The notes under the pieces: generated by a model
The model's database searches: none
Told to the model about the DNA's origin: nothing
The model's input: only the letters and a program-made list of their open reading frames with translations
Program-made: the position numbers and the translations under genes
Assembly (NCBI GenBank): GCA_002381615.1
Contig: DFWY01000033.1
Coordinates: 63,119-127,118, forward strand
Length of the DNA stretch: 64,000 nt
Direction: 5' to 3'
Source of the DNA: Polaromonas sp. UBA4122
Lineage (GTDB): Bacteria > Pseudomonadota > Gammaproteobacteria > Burkholderiales > Burkholderiaceae_C
Shown: in pieces, positions 37,348 through 46,220 of the stretch
How positions within the stretch are numbered: position 1 is the stretch's first letter
How the letters are laid out: every line of letters starts with the position of its first letter

Positions 37348-38469
37348 CTATTTCGCCCGGCGTGCCAGTACCGCGGCCGACAGAGACTCCAGCACCGTCA
37401 GCGAATCGTCCCAGCCCAAGCACGCGTCGGTGATGCTCTTGCCGTATTCCAGCGCCTTGGGGTCGTCCTTGCCGGCCGTGAACTTTTGCGCACCGGGGAA
37501 CAAGTGGCTTTCCACCATCAGGCCGAACACATTGCGCGAGCCGCCAGCCACTTGGGCCGCAATGTCGCGCGCCACGTCAATCTGCTTTTCGTGCTGCTTG
37601 GAGCTGTTGGCATGGCTGCAATCGACCATCAGCGTTGCGGGAAGCTTGGCGGCTTCGAGTTCCTTGCAGGCCGCAGCCACGCTGGCAGCGTCGAAATTGG
37701 GCGCTTTGCCGCCGCGCAGTATCACATGGCAGTCCTTGTTGCCCTTGGTCTGCACCACCGCGACCTGGCCATTTTTGTGAACCGACAAAAAGTGATGGCC
37801 GCGTGCCGCCGCCTGGATCGCGTCCGTGGCAATGCGGATGTTGCCGTCGGTGCCGTTTTTAAAACCAATCGGTGCCGACAGGCCGGAAGCCAGCTCGCGG
37901 TGCACCTGGCTTTCGGTGGTGCGCGCGCCAATCGCGCCCCAGGAAATCAGGTCGCCGATGTACTGCGGTGAAATGACATCCAGAAACTCGCTGCCGGCGG
38001 GCAGGCCCAGCCGATTGATTTCAATCAGCAACTGGCGCGCAATGCGCAGGCCTTCGTCGATGCGGTAGGTTTCATCGAGGTAAGGGTCGTTGATCAGCCC
38101 TTTCCAGCCGACGGTGGTGCGCGGCTTTTCAAAGTAAACCCGCATCACGATTTCCAGCGTACCAGCGTATTTTTTGCGCTGCTCGGCCAGGCGGCGCGCG
38201 TACTCCACGGCCGCTGCGGGGTTGTGGATGGAGCATGGGCCGATCACCACCAACAGGCGGTCATCCTTGCCCGCGATGATGTTGTGAATGCTTAGTCGGG
38301 TCTGCGTGATCAGCGCTTCAACGGCGGTGCCGCGAATCGGGAAGAAGCGGATTAAATGCTCGGGAGGGGGTAGCACGGTGATGTCCTTGATGCGTTCGTC
38401 GTCGGTCTGGCTGGTTTTCTCGACGCTCGCATACCAGGTGTCGCTGGCAGAGGTGGCTTTGGCATTCAT
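37348..38469 (-). CDS. aroG: 3-deoxy-7-phosphoheptulonate synthase (DAHP synthase, class I)
   Basis: 373 aa. It condenses phosphoenolpyruvate and erythrose-4-phosphate, the entry step to aromatic amino acids. Class I alpha/beta-barrel motifs are clear: LLVVIGPCSIHNPAAAVEYA with the metal-binding Cys, MRVYFEKPRTTVGWKGLIND, GARTTESQVHRELASGLS, GFKNGTDGN and MVDCSHANSSK. The N-terminal extension is of the AroFGH type that binds a feedback-inhibiting aromatic amino acid; which one cannot be read by eye. The 210-nt leader encodes an aromatic-rich peptide and a terminator hairpin, so expression is probably also controlled by attenuation. Confidence 0.96.
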   Translation of the reverse strand: MNAKATSASDTWYASVEKTSQTDDERIKDITVLPPPEHLIRFFPIRGTAVEALITQTRLSIHNIIAGKDDRLLVVIGPCSIHNPAAAVEYARRLAEQRKKYAGTLEIVMRVYFEKPRTTVGWKGLINDPYLDETYRIDEGLRIARQLLIEINRLGLPAGSEFLDVISPQYIGDLISWGAIGARTTESQVHRELASGLSAPIGFKNGTDGNIRIATDAIQAAARGHHFLSVHKNGQVAVVQTKGNKDCHVILRGGKAPNFDAASVAAACKELEAAKLPATLMVDCSHANSSKQHEKQIDVARDIAAQVAGGSRNVFGLMVESHLFPGAQKFTAGKDDPKALEYGKSITDACLGWDDSLTVLESLSAAVLARRAK

Positions 38470-38550
38470 CGCAGGCTTCCTTTTAAAAAATTTCAGACAA
38501 TTTCAGCGAATTTCAGGGAATCAGTACAAACCATCAAAATAAAAACAGGC

Positions 38551-38582
38551 AAAAAAAAACCGCCGGGAGTCCGGCGGTTTTT
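38551..38582 (-). terminator. Attenuator terminator in the aroG leader
   Basis: On the minus strand, ACCGCCGG (38578-38571), loop ACT (38570-38568) and CCCGGCGG (38567-38560) are followed by nine T. It sits 81 nt before the aroG start and 25 nt after the leader-peptide stop. Its 5' arm is also complementary over 8 bp to 38633-38626 within the leader reading frame, giving a competing antiterminator. Confidence 0.85.
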
Positions 38583-38607
38583 GGAGATTTGTTGCGTTAC
38601 TTGAGGG

Positions 38608-38682
38608 TTACGCGAGAGTCTCTCTACCGCCGGAGGCGCTTGAGAACCAAAAGTAACCGAAATAAAATTTCGCGAAAGTCAT
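38608..38682 (-). CDS. aroG leader peptide (24 aa, aromatic-rich)
   Basis: ATG 38682-38680 opens a 24-codon frame ending TAA at 38610-38608. Residues 3-13 contain five Phe, two Tyr and one Trp, with the core F-Y-F-G-Y-F-W-F at residues 6-13. The following codons (residues 16-19) contain CCGGCGGT, the antiterminator strand. A CGCC-TCC-GGCG mini-hairpin can protect it when ribosomes run through. No Shine-Dalgarno is visible. An extended -10 (TGC TACATT, 38698-38690) would place the transcription start at or next to the ATG, so a leaderless start is possible. No known family is needed; the argument is composition plus position. Confidence 0.8.
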   Translation of the reverse strand: MTFAKFYFGYFWFSSASGGRETLA

Positions 38683-38705
38683 ATGCTTGAATGTAGCACA
38701 GGGCA

Positions 38706-38736
38706 AAAAAACGCCTGAATCACAACGGTTTAGGCG
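38706..38736 (-). terminator. Terminator of tldD
   Basis: On the minus strand CGCCT (38736-38732) overlaps the tldD stop and pairs with AGGCG (38716-38712) across 15 nt, then T7. The stem is short (5 bp) but the T-run is strong. It separates tldD transcription from the aroG leader. Confidence 0.6.
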
Positions 38737-40265
38737 GTCCCGCCCACCGTCAACCCATCGATGCGCAAGGTCGGCTGGCCCACGCCCACCGGCACACTCT
38801 GGCCTTCCTTGCCGCAGGTGCCTACGCCGCTGTCGAGCTGCATGTCATTGCCTATCATGGTGACGCGGGTCAGCGCGTCCGGGCCGTTGCCCACAATCGT
38901 GGCACCTTTGACAGGATAGAGGATCTTGCCGTTTTCAACCCAGAAGGCTTCGCTGGCCGAGAACACGAACTTGCCCGAGGTGATATCGACCTGACCGCCC
39001 GCAAAGTTGGTGGCGTAAAGGCCTTTTTTGATGCTGGCCACAATTTCCTCGGGCGCCTTGTCGCCGCCCAGCATGTAGGTATTGGTCATGCGCGGGATGG
39101 GCACATGGGCATAGCTTTCACGGCGGCCATTGCCTGTGGGTTTGACCTTCATCAGCCGCGCATTGAGCGAATCCTGGATGTAGCCCTTCAAAATGCCGTC
39201 TTCAATCAGCACGTTGCGCTGGCTGGCGTTGCCTTCGTCATCAACATTCAGCGAGCCGCGGCGATCAGCCATGGTGCCGTCATCCAGTACCGTCACACCC
39301 TTGGCTGCCACGCGCTGGCCGACGCGGCCTGAAAACGCGCTGGAACCCTTGCGATTGAAGTCGCCCTCCAGCCCGTGGCCAATCGCCTCGTGCAACAAAA
39401 TGCCGGGCCAGCCGGGGCCAAGCACCACGGTCATTTCACCAGCAGGCGCGGGTCGTGCGTCCAGATTGGTCAGCGCCGCTTTTACCGCGTCATCCACATA
39501 CTGCGTAATCTGTGCCTCGTCAAAATAAGCCAGGCCAAAGCGGCCGCCACCGCCGCCCGAACCCACCTCGCGCCGGCCTTTTTGCTCGGCAATCACCGTC
39601 ACGCTCAAACGCACCAGTGGGCGCACATCGGCGGCCAGCGTGCCGTCGGCGCGCGCCACCATCACAACGTCGTACTCGCTGGCCAGCCCGGCCATGACCT
39701 GCACAATGCGCGGGTCTTTGGCCTTGGCCAGTTTTTCCACTTTTTCAAGCAGCTTGACCTTGGCAGTGCTGCCCAGCGTGGCGATCGGGTCCAGCTCCCG
39801 GTACAGCGAGCGACTTCTGGCGATTTTTCGGGCAGGCGTTTTCACGCGGCCGGCTTTGCTGGCGGCAGAAATGCTGCGCACGGTGCGCGCTGCATCGAGC
39901 AGCGACGCTTCGGAAATGTCGTCGGAATAGGCAAACGCTGTTTTTTCGCCGCTGACTGCGCGCACGCCAACGCCCTGGTCGATGCTGAACGAGCCGGTCT
40001 TCACAATGCCCTCTTCCAGGCTCCAGCCTTCGCTGCGGGTGTACTGGAAGTACAAATCAGCGTCGTCCACCCCATAAGACGTGATTTCACCGAGGGCGCG
40101 GTTCAGGGCTGCATCATTCAGCCCGAACGGCTCCAACAGGAGCTTTTGCGCAATGACCAGACGCTCGGAGGTGGACTCGTGCGTGGGTAACGCAGGACGC
40201 GCCAGCGGCCGCATTCCCCCCTTGGTTTGACGAGCGGACGCGGTGGCAGATTTGAGTGAGATCAT
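38730..40265 (-). CDS. tldD: Metalloprotease TldD
   Basis: 511 aa. TldD works with TldE/PmbA to degrade unfolded peptides and mature modified peptides. The zinc motif is in LLHEAIGHGLEGDFNRKGSS (HExxxH). Other conserved blocks are GSFSIDQGVGVRAVSGEKTAFAYSDD in two parts, SYAHVPIPRMTNTYMLGGD and a C-terminal GTCGKEGQSVPVGVGQPTLR. The N-terminus is about 25-30 residues longer than in E. coli, and an internal ATG at 40214 could be the true start. No pmbA gene is in the window. Confidence 0.94.
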   Translation of the reverse strand: MISLKSATASARQTKGGMRPLARPALPTHESTSERLVIAQKLLLEPFGLNDAALNRALGEITSYGVDDADLYFQYTRSEGWSLEEGIVKTGSFSIDQGVGVRAVSGEKTAFAYSDDISEASLLDAARTVRSISAASKAGRVKTPARKIARSRSLYRELDPIATLGSTAKVKLLEKVEKLAKAKDPRIVQVMAGLASEYDVVMVARADGTLAADVRPLVRLSVTVIAEQKGRREVGSGGGGGRFGLAYFDEAQITQYVDDAVKAALTNLDARPAPAGEMTVVLGPGWPGILLHEAIGHGLEGDFNRKGSSAFSGRVGQRVAAKGVTVLDDGTMADRRGSLNVDDEGNASQRNVLIEDGILKGYIQDSLNARLMKVKPTGNGRRESYAHVPIPRMTNTYMLGGDKAPEEIVASIKKGLYATNFAGGQVDITSGKFVFSASEAFWVENGKILYPVKGATIVGNGPDALTRVTMIGNDMQLDSGVGTCGKEGQSVPVGVGQPTLRIDGLTVGGTA

Positions 40266-40422
40266 GCGGGCATTGTAGGCAGTCTGCCTTGGGCCTGTGG
40301 GGCCAAGGCCACCTGCGGCATCAGGGTACGGCGCCGACGCAAAAAGGTGAAGAGCTTTCCAGCCACAAGCCGGTTAAATCCACCCACCACTCACCCACTG
40401 GAAAAGCAGGTTAAGCAGCGGG

Positions 40423-40757
40423 TCAGGTCGTCAGGTCGCTGACGGCGGCGCCCGGCCCATTGGTTTTGCACGAATCGATGTCGTTGTCGCGCTCTTTTTC
40501 GCCAAGGAACATGTGGCTTTGGCCAATCACCTGGCCATTGCTGGCCTTGAGGGTGAAATACGTAGAGCCGTCTTTGCCGGTGAGGCGGCTGTAACGGGCA
40601 TCGTCGGCTGCATTTTTCTTGACCGATTCAATGCCGTTGACCGCACTGGCTTTGGCTTCATACATCTCACTGGTCAAAATGATTTGTCCAGTGTCTTCCA
40701 GCAGGGTAAAAAAAACTTGTTGTTTTTGGATAGCTTGAGCTCAAATTTACCGGCCAT
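40423..40757 (-). pseudogene. DUF1508 (YegP-like) protein gene split by a -1 frameshift in an A8/T8 run
   Basis: ATG 40757 with a strong AAGGAG starts MAGKFELKLSKNNKFF, then meets a run of eight T on the coding strand (40715-40708) and stops soon after. Adding one T restores the frame: FTLLEDTGQIILTSEMYEAK, then the rest to 40423. The repaired protein of about 111 aa has two DUF1508 repeats, each of the form F-L-x-NGQVI...K..NGIESVKKN, the normal YegP layout. A real mutation, a sequencing error, or transcriptional slippage on the homopolymer could explain it. Function unknown. Confidence 0.8.
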
Positions 40758-40918
40758 GACGATGCTCCTTCAAGGTGTTAAGTTGAACTGAACATGTTAG
40801 CCATTTACCTCATAAAACCTGCCCTGCATCAAAGCAAGAATATTGCACGCTTTGAGATGAATCAAGCTGCAACAAATCACCATCGGCACACCAATGCACC
40901 CGCGGGCAAGGTCGGCGC

Positions 40919-42073
40919 TCAGGTCTGCACCAGCCGCTTGGCTTTGGCAATCGACATCAACATGCCAATGGCCACCCCGAGCGTCGCCATGGCCGTGCCG
41001 CCGTAACTGATGAAGGGCAGCGGAACACCCACTACAGGCAGGATGCCACTGACCATGCCCATATTGACAAAGGCGTAGGTGAAAAAAATCATGGTCAGCG
41101 CACCGGCCAGCAGCCGCGCAAACAGCGTGGAGGCTTCCAGCGCAATGGCCAGCCCGCGCAAAACAAGAAAGATAAAGCCAGCAATGAGCAACAGATTGCC
41201 CACCAAGCCGAACTCCTCGGAGTAAGCCGCAAAAATAAAGTCCGTCGTGCGCTCGGGTATGAACTCCAGGTGCGTCTGCGTGCCGGCCATAAACCCTTTG
41301 CCGAACACCCCGCCGGAGCCAATCGCAATCATGCTCTGAATGATGTGAAAACCCTTGCCCAGCGGGTCACGGGAGGGGTCCAGTAAGGTGCAAATGCGCT
41401 GCTGTTGGTAATCATGCAGGATGGGCCAGTGCATCCCGTCAGCGCAGAGTTGCGGCTCAAACCACACCACCAGAAAAACGCCGATCAAGCCCAGCAGCAT
41501 GGGCGGCACAATCAGCTTCCAGCTCAGGCCAGCAAAGAAAATCACCGCCATGCCCACGGCCAGCACCAGCAAGGCGGTGCCCAGATCGGGTTGCTTCATG
41601 ATCAGCCCGATGGGCATGGCCAGCAGCACAATGGCCACCAGGAAGTCCAGTGGGCGCAGCTGGCCTTCGCGCTTCTGGAACCACCAGGCCAGCATCAGCG
41701 GCATCGCTATTTTCAGGATTTCACTGGGCTGAATCACCACCCCGACGTTCAGCCAACGCCGCGCGCCTTTTTTGGTCACCCCGAAAATGGCGACGGCCAC
41801 CAGCAGGGTCACGCCGACTAAATACAGCGGGACGGCGAAGGCCATCAGGCGATGCGGCGGGATCTGCGCGACCACAAACATGATGGCCCCGGCAATCAGC
41901 ATGTTGCGGCCATGGTCAACAAAGCGACTGCCGTGGTCGTAGCCCGACGAATACATGATCAGCAGGCCGGCACAGGCCAGCAGAAAAACCGCAAAGGCCA
42001 AAAGCCCGTCAAAGCCCTGAAGCAGGGGGACGGTTCGCTGGTAAAGGGAAGGTTTGTCGAAAACGGCGGACAT
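40919..42073 (-). CDS. rodA: Peptidoglycan glycosyltransferase RodA (SEDS family)
   Basis: 384 aa with about ten membrane helices. It polymerises glycan strands for cell elongation with PBP2. SEDS landmarks are present: ARRWLNVGVVIQPSEILKIA, the catalytic Asp region MKQPDLGTALLVLAVGMAV, DPSRDPLGKGFHIIQSMIAI, ERTTDFIFAAYSEEFGLVG and the C-terminal GVPLPFISYGGTAMATLGVA. It differs from ftsW, also in this window, and lacks an FtsW-style N-terminal extension. Unusually the mre/mrdA genes are not adjacent here; a decayed gene lies on the other side. Confidence 0.95.
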   Translation of the reverse strand: MSAVFDKPSLYQRTVPLLQGFDGLLAFAVFLLACAGLLIMYSSGYDHGSRFVDHGRNMLIAGAIMFVVAQIPPHRLMAFAVPLYLVGVTLLVAVAIFGVTKKGARRWLNVGVVIQPSEILKIAMPLMLAWWFQKREGQLRPLDFLVAIVLLAMPIGLIMKQPDLGTALLVLAVGMAVIFFAGLSWKLIVPPMLLGLIGVFLVVWFEPQLCADGMHWPILHDYQQQRICTLLDPSRDPLGKGFHIIQSMIAIGSGGVFGKGFMAGTQTHLEFIPERTTDFIFAAYSEEFGLVGNLLLIAGFIFLVLRGLAIALEASTLFARLLAGALTMIFFTYAFVNMGMVSGILPVVGVPLPFISYGGTAMATLGVAIGMLMSIAKAKRLVQT

Positions 42074-42120
42074 GCGCCATTATCCCGTGCCCTGCGTCCA
42101 TCCGGCGGGGTCCGCAGTCA

Positions 42121-42413
42121 TTGAGTGCGCTTGACCCCACCGGCGTCAGCCCAACTGGTGCGCAGACCGCGCTTCCTGTGGACTGGGTGCAGAATATTGC
42201 GGCCCATCAAATCGGTGGCGTACAGGCGGTCATCAACACGGCCTCTGGCACTTTCAGCCCGACTAAGAAGGTTCCACCTCAGTCGTTTGGAATAATGTGG
42301 CTACGCCCGCGGATGCTGTGCCAGCATTTACCTCTAGCTCGAATCTCACCCTGCTGTTCGGCTACAGAATGATCGACTCCAGCAACAAGATCGCGGTCTA
42401 CACCTACAACTGA
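42121..42413 (+). pseudogene. Decayed gene of unknown family (two frames joined by a frameshift)
   Basis: Coding-like sequence runs in one frame (DWVQNIAAHQIGGVQAVINT, then ASGTFSPTKK). Near 42267 it appears to pass to another frame reading STSVVWNNVATPADAVPAFT, then SSSNLTLLFGYRMIDSSNKI and AVYTYN before TGA 42411-42413. A strong terminator begins 18 nt later on the same strand, as expected for a real transcript end. No family is recognised; the Ser/Thr/Asn-rich end recalls surface or phage-tail proteins, which is a guess. Confidence 0.4.
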
Positions 42414-42431
42414 CACCGGGCCCCCATCACC

Positions 42432-42467
42432 GCCCCGCATGGCCCCAGGCTTGCGGGGCTTTTTTTC
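42432..42467 (+). terminator. Rho-independent terminator upstream of the esterase gene
   Basis: GCCCCGCA (42432-42439) pairs with TGCGGGGC (42452-42459) across 12 nt, followed by eight T. It ends the transcript of the decayed gene. Confidence 0.88.
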
Positions 42468-42492
42468 GCCCGTTCGTTCGTATGATGGCAGC

Positions 42493-43077
42493 ATGCCCAT
42501 CACCCACCTGCTTTACCTCCACGGTTTCCGCTCCTCGCCGCAGTCGATGAAGGCCCGCAAAATGGCGGAACTGGTCGCGGCATGCCATCCGGCTGTGACC
42601 TGGTGGTGCCCGCAGTTGCCGCCGTCACCACGCGAGGCCATGGCGCTGCTGGTCGAAGGCACCGCAGCCTGGCCCCATGCGTCCATGGCCGTGATCGGGT
42701 CCTCGCTGGGCGGTTTTTACGCCACCGCCGTGGCCGAGCGCTATGGCTGCAAGGCTGTGCTACTGAACCCGGCGATCGATCCTGCGCGCGATCTGGCGAA
42801 GTACATTGGCGAGCAGACCGCCTGGCACAATCCTGACGAGCGCTTCCTTTTTGAACCCCGCTTTGTCGACGAATTGCGCGCCCTGCATGCCGGACCGCTG
42901 AAAGTCCCGGAAAACTACCTGGCCGTCATAGCCAAAGGTGACGAAGTGCTGGACTGGCGCGAAATGACGACCCGTTACGCCGGCGCGCAGATACGCCTGC
43001 TGGAAGGTGGCGACCATGCACTGAGCGATTTTGATCTGCATGCGCCGGTTATCCTGGATTTTTTGGCACTGGCCTGA
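42493..43077 (+). CDS. YqiA/UPF0227-type alpha/beta-hydrolase (esterase)
   Basis: 194 aa from ATG 42493 (MPITHLLYLHGFRSSPQSMK). It shows an alpha/beta-hydrolase oxyanion turn (LYLHGFRSSP), the nucleophile elbow GSSLGGFYA (Ser about residue 76), a late Asp (GDEVLDWREM) and the catalytic His in GGDHALSDF. YqiA of E. coli hydrolyses short acyl esters; the natural substrate is unknown. It lies 94 nt ahead of the RNase II-like gene. Confidence 0.88.
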   Translation: MPITHLLYLHGFRSSPQSMKARKMAELVAACHPAVTWWCPQLPPSPREAMALLVEGTAAWPHASMAVIGSSLGGFYATAVAERYGCKAVLLNPAIDPARDLAKYIGEQTAWHNPDERFLFEPRFVDELRALHAGPLKVPENYLAVIAKGDEVLDWREMTTRYAGAQIRLLEGGDHALSDFDLHAPVILDFLALA

Positions 43078-43171
43078 AATACCGGCGTAAAGGTGACAGT
43101 CGTAAAGGCGGCCTGATTACACTAGCGCCAAGCTATTCAAGGCAAGTTATCAAAGGCTAAAGGATCCCGTT

Positions 43172-45250
43172 TTGTTTGTATTGTTTGAAGAAACCGGCAA
43201 GTTTCTGGCCGGCCGGATTTTATCGGAGAGCGACGCGTCGCTGCAGGTCGAGCTCGACTCGGGCAAGCGCGTCAAGGTCAAGGCCGCCAATGCGCTGCTG
43301 AAGTTTGAAAAGCCCGCCCCTGCCGAGTTGGTGGCCGCCGGGCAAAAGTTGAGCGAAGAGATCGAGCTGGACCTGGCCTGGGAATTCGCCAGCGACGAAG
43401 AGTTCGGCTTTGCCGACCTGGCCCGCGACTATTTCAGCTCCGATGCTTCCAAACCCGCATCGCTTGAGCAGCAAGCTGCGGCGCTATTCCGCCTGTATGA
43501 GGCGCCGCACTATTTCCGGCGCGCGGGCAAAGGCCGCTTCAAGAAAGCACCTCTTGAGATTCTGCAGCAGGCGCTGGCCGCCATCGAAAAGAAAAAACAG
43601 GTCGCGGCACAAATCACTGCTTGGGCCCGGGAGCTGGGTCAGGGCCAATGTCCCGCTCCGGTGCGCGAGCAGCTTTACAAAATTCTTTTCAAGCCCGACA
43701 AAAACAGCCCCGAATACAGAGCCGTGGTCGAAGCCTCGCGTGCGACCCAAACCGCGCCTTTGGCCCTGCTGCAAAAAGCCGGTGCCATTGCATCGGCCCA
43801 CCAGTTTCACTGGAAGCGCTTTCTATTTGAAAACTTCCCGAAAGGTACGGGCTTTCCGGCCTTGCAGGCGCCCCAGGTCAAGGACGAGTTGCCGCTGACG
43901 AATGTGAAAGCGTTCTCCATTGATGACTCCAGCACCACCGAGATTGACGATGCCTTGTCGGTGCAAGGACTGGGCAGCGGAACCGTCAAGCTGGGCATCC
44001 ACATTGCTGCACCCGGCCTGGCCGTGTTGCCGGGCAGCCCCATTGATGCCGTCGGCCGCGCACGCCTGTCCACCGTGTACATGCCGGGCTACAAGCTGAC
44101 CATGCTGCCCGACGAGATCGTTCAAAGTTACACCTTGCTGGAAGGCCGCAACTGCCCTGCCCTGTCGCTCTACCTCACGCTGGATGAAGTGACGCTGGAA
44201 ATCAAGGACAGCGTCACCCGGCTGGAGCAGGTCCCCATCGTCAGCAACCTGCGTCACGACGAACTGGACAGTACGTTCACCGAAGCGTTTTTTGAAACTG
44301 CCCTGACAAACCCTCCAGTTGATGTCCAGTGGGGCGTTGAGCTGACATTCCTGCATCGCCTGGCCAAACACCTCAAGGGCCAGCGCGAAATCGTGCGCGG
44401 CAAGCCCGAAAACTTCAACCGGCCCGACTACAACTTCAAGCTCGACAACCCGTCCGGCCAGGAGCCGCAGGGTGAAGAGACGGTGAGCATCAGCATTCGC
44501 CAGCGCGGCGCACCGCTGGATCTGATCGTGGCCGAAGCCATGATTCTGGCCAACAGCACCTGGGGCCAGTGGCTGGCAGAGCATGGTGTGCCCGGAATTT
44601 ACCGCAGCCAGGCGAGCCTGGCGCCCGGCGTGAAGGTGCGCATGGGCACCAAGGCGCTGCCGCATGCGGGCATCGGGGTCAAAAGCTACGCCTGGAGCAC
44701 ATCGCCGCTACGCCGCTATACGGACATGGTCAACCAGTGGCAGATCATTGCGTGCGTGCGGCATGGCCGCACCGCCGCGTTGGCCGCACCTTTCAAGCCC
44801 AAGGACGCGGAACTCTTTTCGATCATTTCGTGCTTCGATGCCGCCTACAGTGCCTACAACGGTTTTCAGGCCGGCATCGAGCGCTACTGGACGCTTAAAT
44901 ACCTGCAGCAAAACAGCATCACCGAATTGACCGCCACCGCCTTCAAGGACAACCTGGTTCGCGCAGACGACCTGCCGCTGGTGCTGCCGGCGCTGGGAGC
45001 CCAGGGCTTGCCGCGCGGTGCCAAGGTGCGCATCAAGCTGGGGGCGATTGACGAGATCACGCTGGATATCTCGGGCACCGTGATGGAGCGGCTAGACGCC
45101 GTGGCTGATGACGATGCTGTAGCGCAGATTGAAGAGGCTAACGACGAGGAAGACGGCGAGTCTGAAATGGCCGCTGGCCCGATCTCGATTGCCGTCGATG
45201 TCAGCGAGCCCCCAGAGGAAGCGGCCAACGCGCCTGCAGCCGCTGGTTAA
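43172..45250 (+). CDS. RNase II/RNR-family exoribonuclease (RNB domain)
   Basis: 692 aa. I accept the TTG start at 43172 because AAGGA lies 8 nt upstream and MFVLFEETGKFLAGRILSES is a sensible N-terminus. The RNB catalytic domain spans about residues 240-570. It has the acidic metal-binding set IDDSSTTEIDDALSV, the ARLSTVYMPGYKLTMLPDEI segment and the late STSPLRRYTDMVNQWQI. A C-terminal S1-like part and an acidic tail follow. It degrades RNA 3' to 5'. It is shorter than RNase R and lacks the usual Lys-rich end, so I call it RNase II-like. It leads the tonB-aroE-mtgA group. Confidence 0.9.
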   Translation: MFVLFEETGKFLAGRILSESDASLQVELDSGKRVKVKAANALLKFEKPAPAELVAAGQKLSEEIELDLAWEFASDEEFGFADLARDYFSSDASKPASLEQQAAALFRLYEAPHYFRRAGKGRFKKAPLEILQQALAAIEKKKQVAAQITAWARELGQGQCPAPVREQLYKILFKPDKNSPEYRAVVEASRATQTAPLALLQKAGAIASAHQFHWKRFLFENFPKGTGFPALQAPQVKDELPLTNVKAFSIDDSSTTEIDDALSVQGLGSGTVKLGIHIAAPGLAVLPGSPIDAVGRARLSTVYMPGYKLTMLPDEIVQSYTLLEGRNCPALSLYLTLDEVTLEIKDSVTRLEQVPIVSNLRHDELDSTFTEAFFETALTNPPVDVQWGVELTFLHRLAKHLKGQREIVRGKPENFNRPDYNFKLDNPSGQEPQGEETVSISIRQRGAPLDLIVAEAMILANSTWGQWLAEHGVPGIYRSQASLAPGVKVRMGTKALPHAGIGVKSYAWSTSPLRRYTDMVNQWQIIACVRHGRTAALAAPFKPKDAELFSIISCFDAAYSAYNGFQAGIERYWTLKYLQQNSITELTATAFKDNLVRADDLPLVLPALGAQGLPRGAKVRIKLGAIDEITLDISGTVMERLDAVADDDAVAQIEEANDEEDGESEMAAGPISIAVDVSEPPEEAANAPAAAG

Positions 45251-45322
45251 CGGTGCGGATCAGGCCCAGAGAAGCTGCCGATAAGGCGGAATCAGCGAAT
45301 AAAGACCCGATAATCCCCTCCT

Positions 45323-46171
45323 GTGAAATCATTTAGCACACTGCAAATTGCCTTGGGCGCCTCCATCGCCGTCCATGCGGTGCTGCTGACGGTACGTTTT
45401 GTCGACCCGGAGCGCTTTAACCGCGTGTTTCAGGACACGCCGCTGGAAGTGATTCTGGTCAATGCCAAATCCAGTGAAAAGCCGGACTTTGCCAAAGCCA
45501 TCGCGCAAGCATCGCTCGCCGGGGGTGGCGAGCTTGAAAAGGGCCGCGCCACCTCGCCCCTGCCGCCCTCGGCCCTGATGGAGCTGGGCGACGCGACCGA
45601 GGATGCGCAGCGCAAGGTCGAGTCGCTGCAGGAGCAGCAAACGCAGTTGCTGGCACACATCAAAAAACAGCTGGCCTCCCTGCCGCCGCCGGACATGACG
45701 CTGCCCGCCAACAACCCCGCACAGGCCCAACGCGAAGAAAAGCGCAAGCAGCTCATCAAACTACTGGCCGAGATTGAAAAGCGCATCAATGAAGAAAATG
45801 CGCGGCCCAAAAAACGCTACATCAGCCCGGCCACACGCGAAGAGGTTTATGCGGTGTACTACGACGAACTGCGCCACAAAATTGAGGACAAGGGCACCAC
45901 GAATTTCCCCGAGCTGGCCGGCAAGAAACTGTATGGCGAACTCATCATGAAAGTGACGATCAATTTTGATGGCAGCGTTCTGGATACCGAAGTGGTTCAA
46001 ACCTCGGGCAACCTGACGCTGGACCGGCGAGCACAACGCATTGTCCGCGGCACCGCTCCGTTCGGCAGATTCAGCCATGCCATGCGCCGCAAGGCCGACC
46101 AGATTGCGGTGGTGTCCCGCTTCAAGTTCACGCGGGAAGATGCCCTTGAAACAAAGCTCACGAGCCGCTGA
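45323..46171 (+). CDS. TonB-family energy-transduction protein
   Basis: 282 aa with GTG start 45323. One N-terminal membrane helix (ALGASIAVHAVLLTVRFV) keeps the His found in TonB anchors. A long charged, coiled-coil periplasmic region covers about 90-165. The TonB C-terminal fold starts near residue 190 (YYDELRHKIEDKGTTNFPEL) and includes GELIMKVTINFDGSVLDTEV and the final strand VVSRFKFTRED. No exbBD or TonB-dependent receptor is close by. It sits directly upstream of aroE, as in other burkholderiales. Confidence 0.85.
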   Translation: MKSFSTLQIALGASIAVHAVLLTVRFVDPERFNRVFQDTPLEVILVNAKSSEKPDFAKAIAQASLAGGGELEKGRATSPLPPSALMELGDATEDAQRKVESLQEQQTQLLAHIKKQLASLPPPDMTLPANNPAQAQREEKRKQLIKLLAEIEKRINEENARPKKRYISPATREEVYAVYYDELRHKIEDKGTTNFPELAGKKLYGELIMKVTINFDGSVLDTEVVQTSGNLTLDRRAQRIVRGTAPFGRFSHAMRRKADQIAVVSRFKFTREDALETKLTSR

Positions 46172-46220
46172 GTTTTCGACTGCAACACGCCGACATTTCC
46201 GCACGGACAATGACTTCAAT

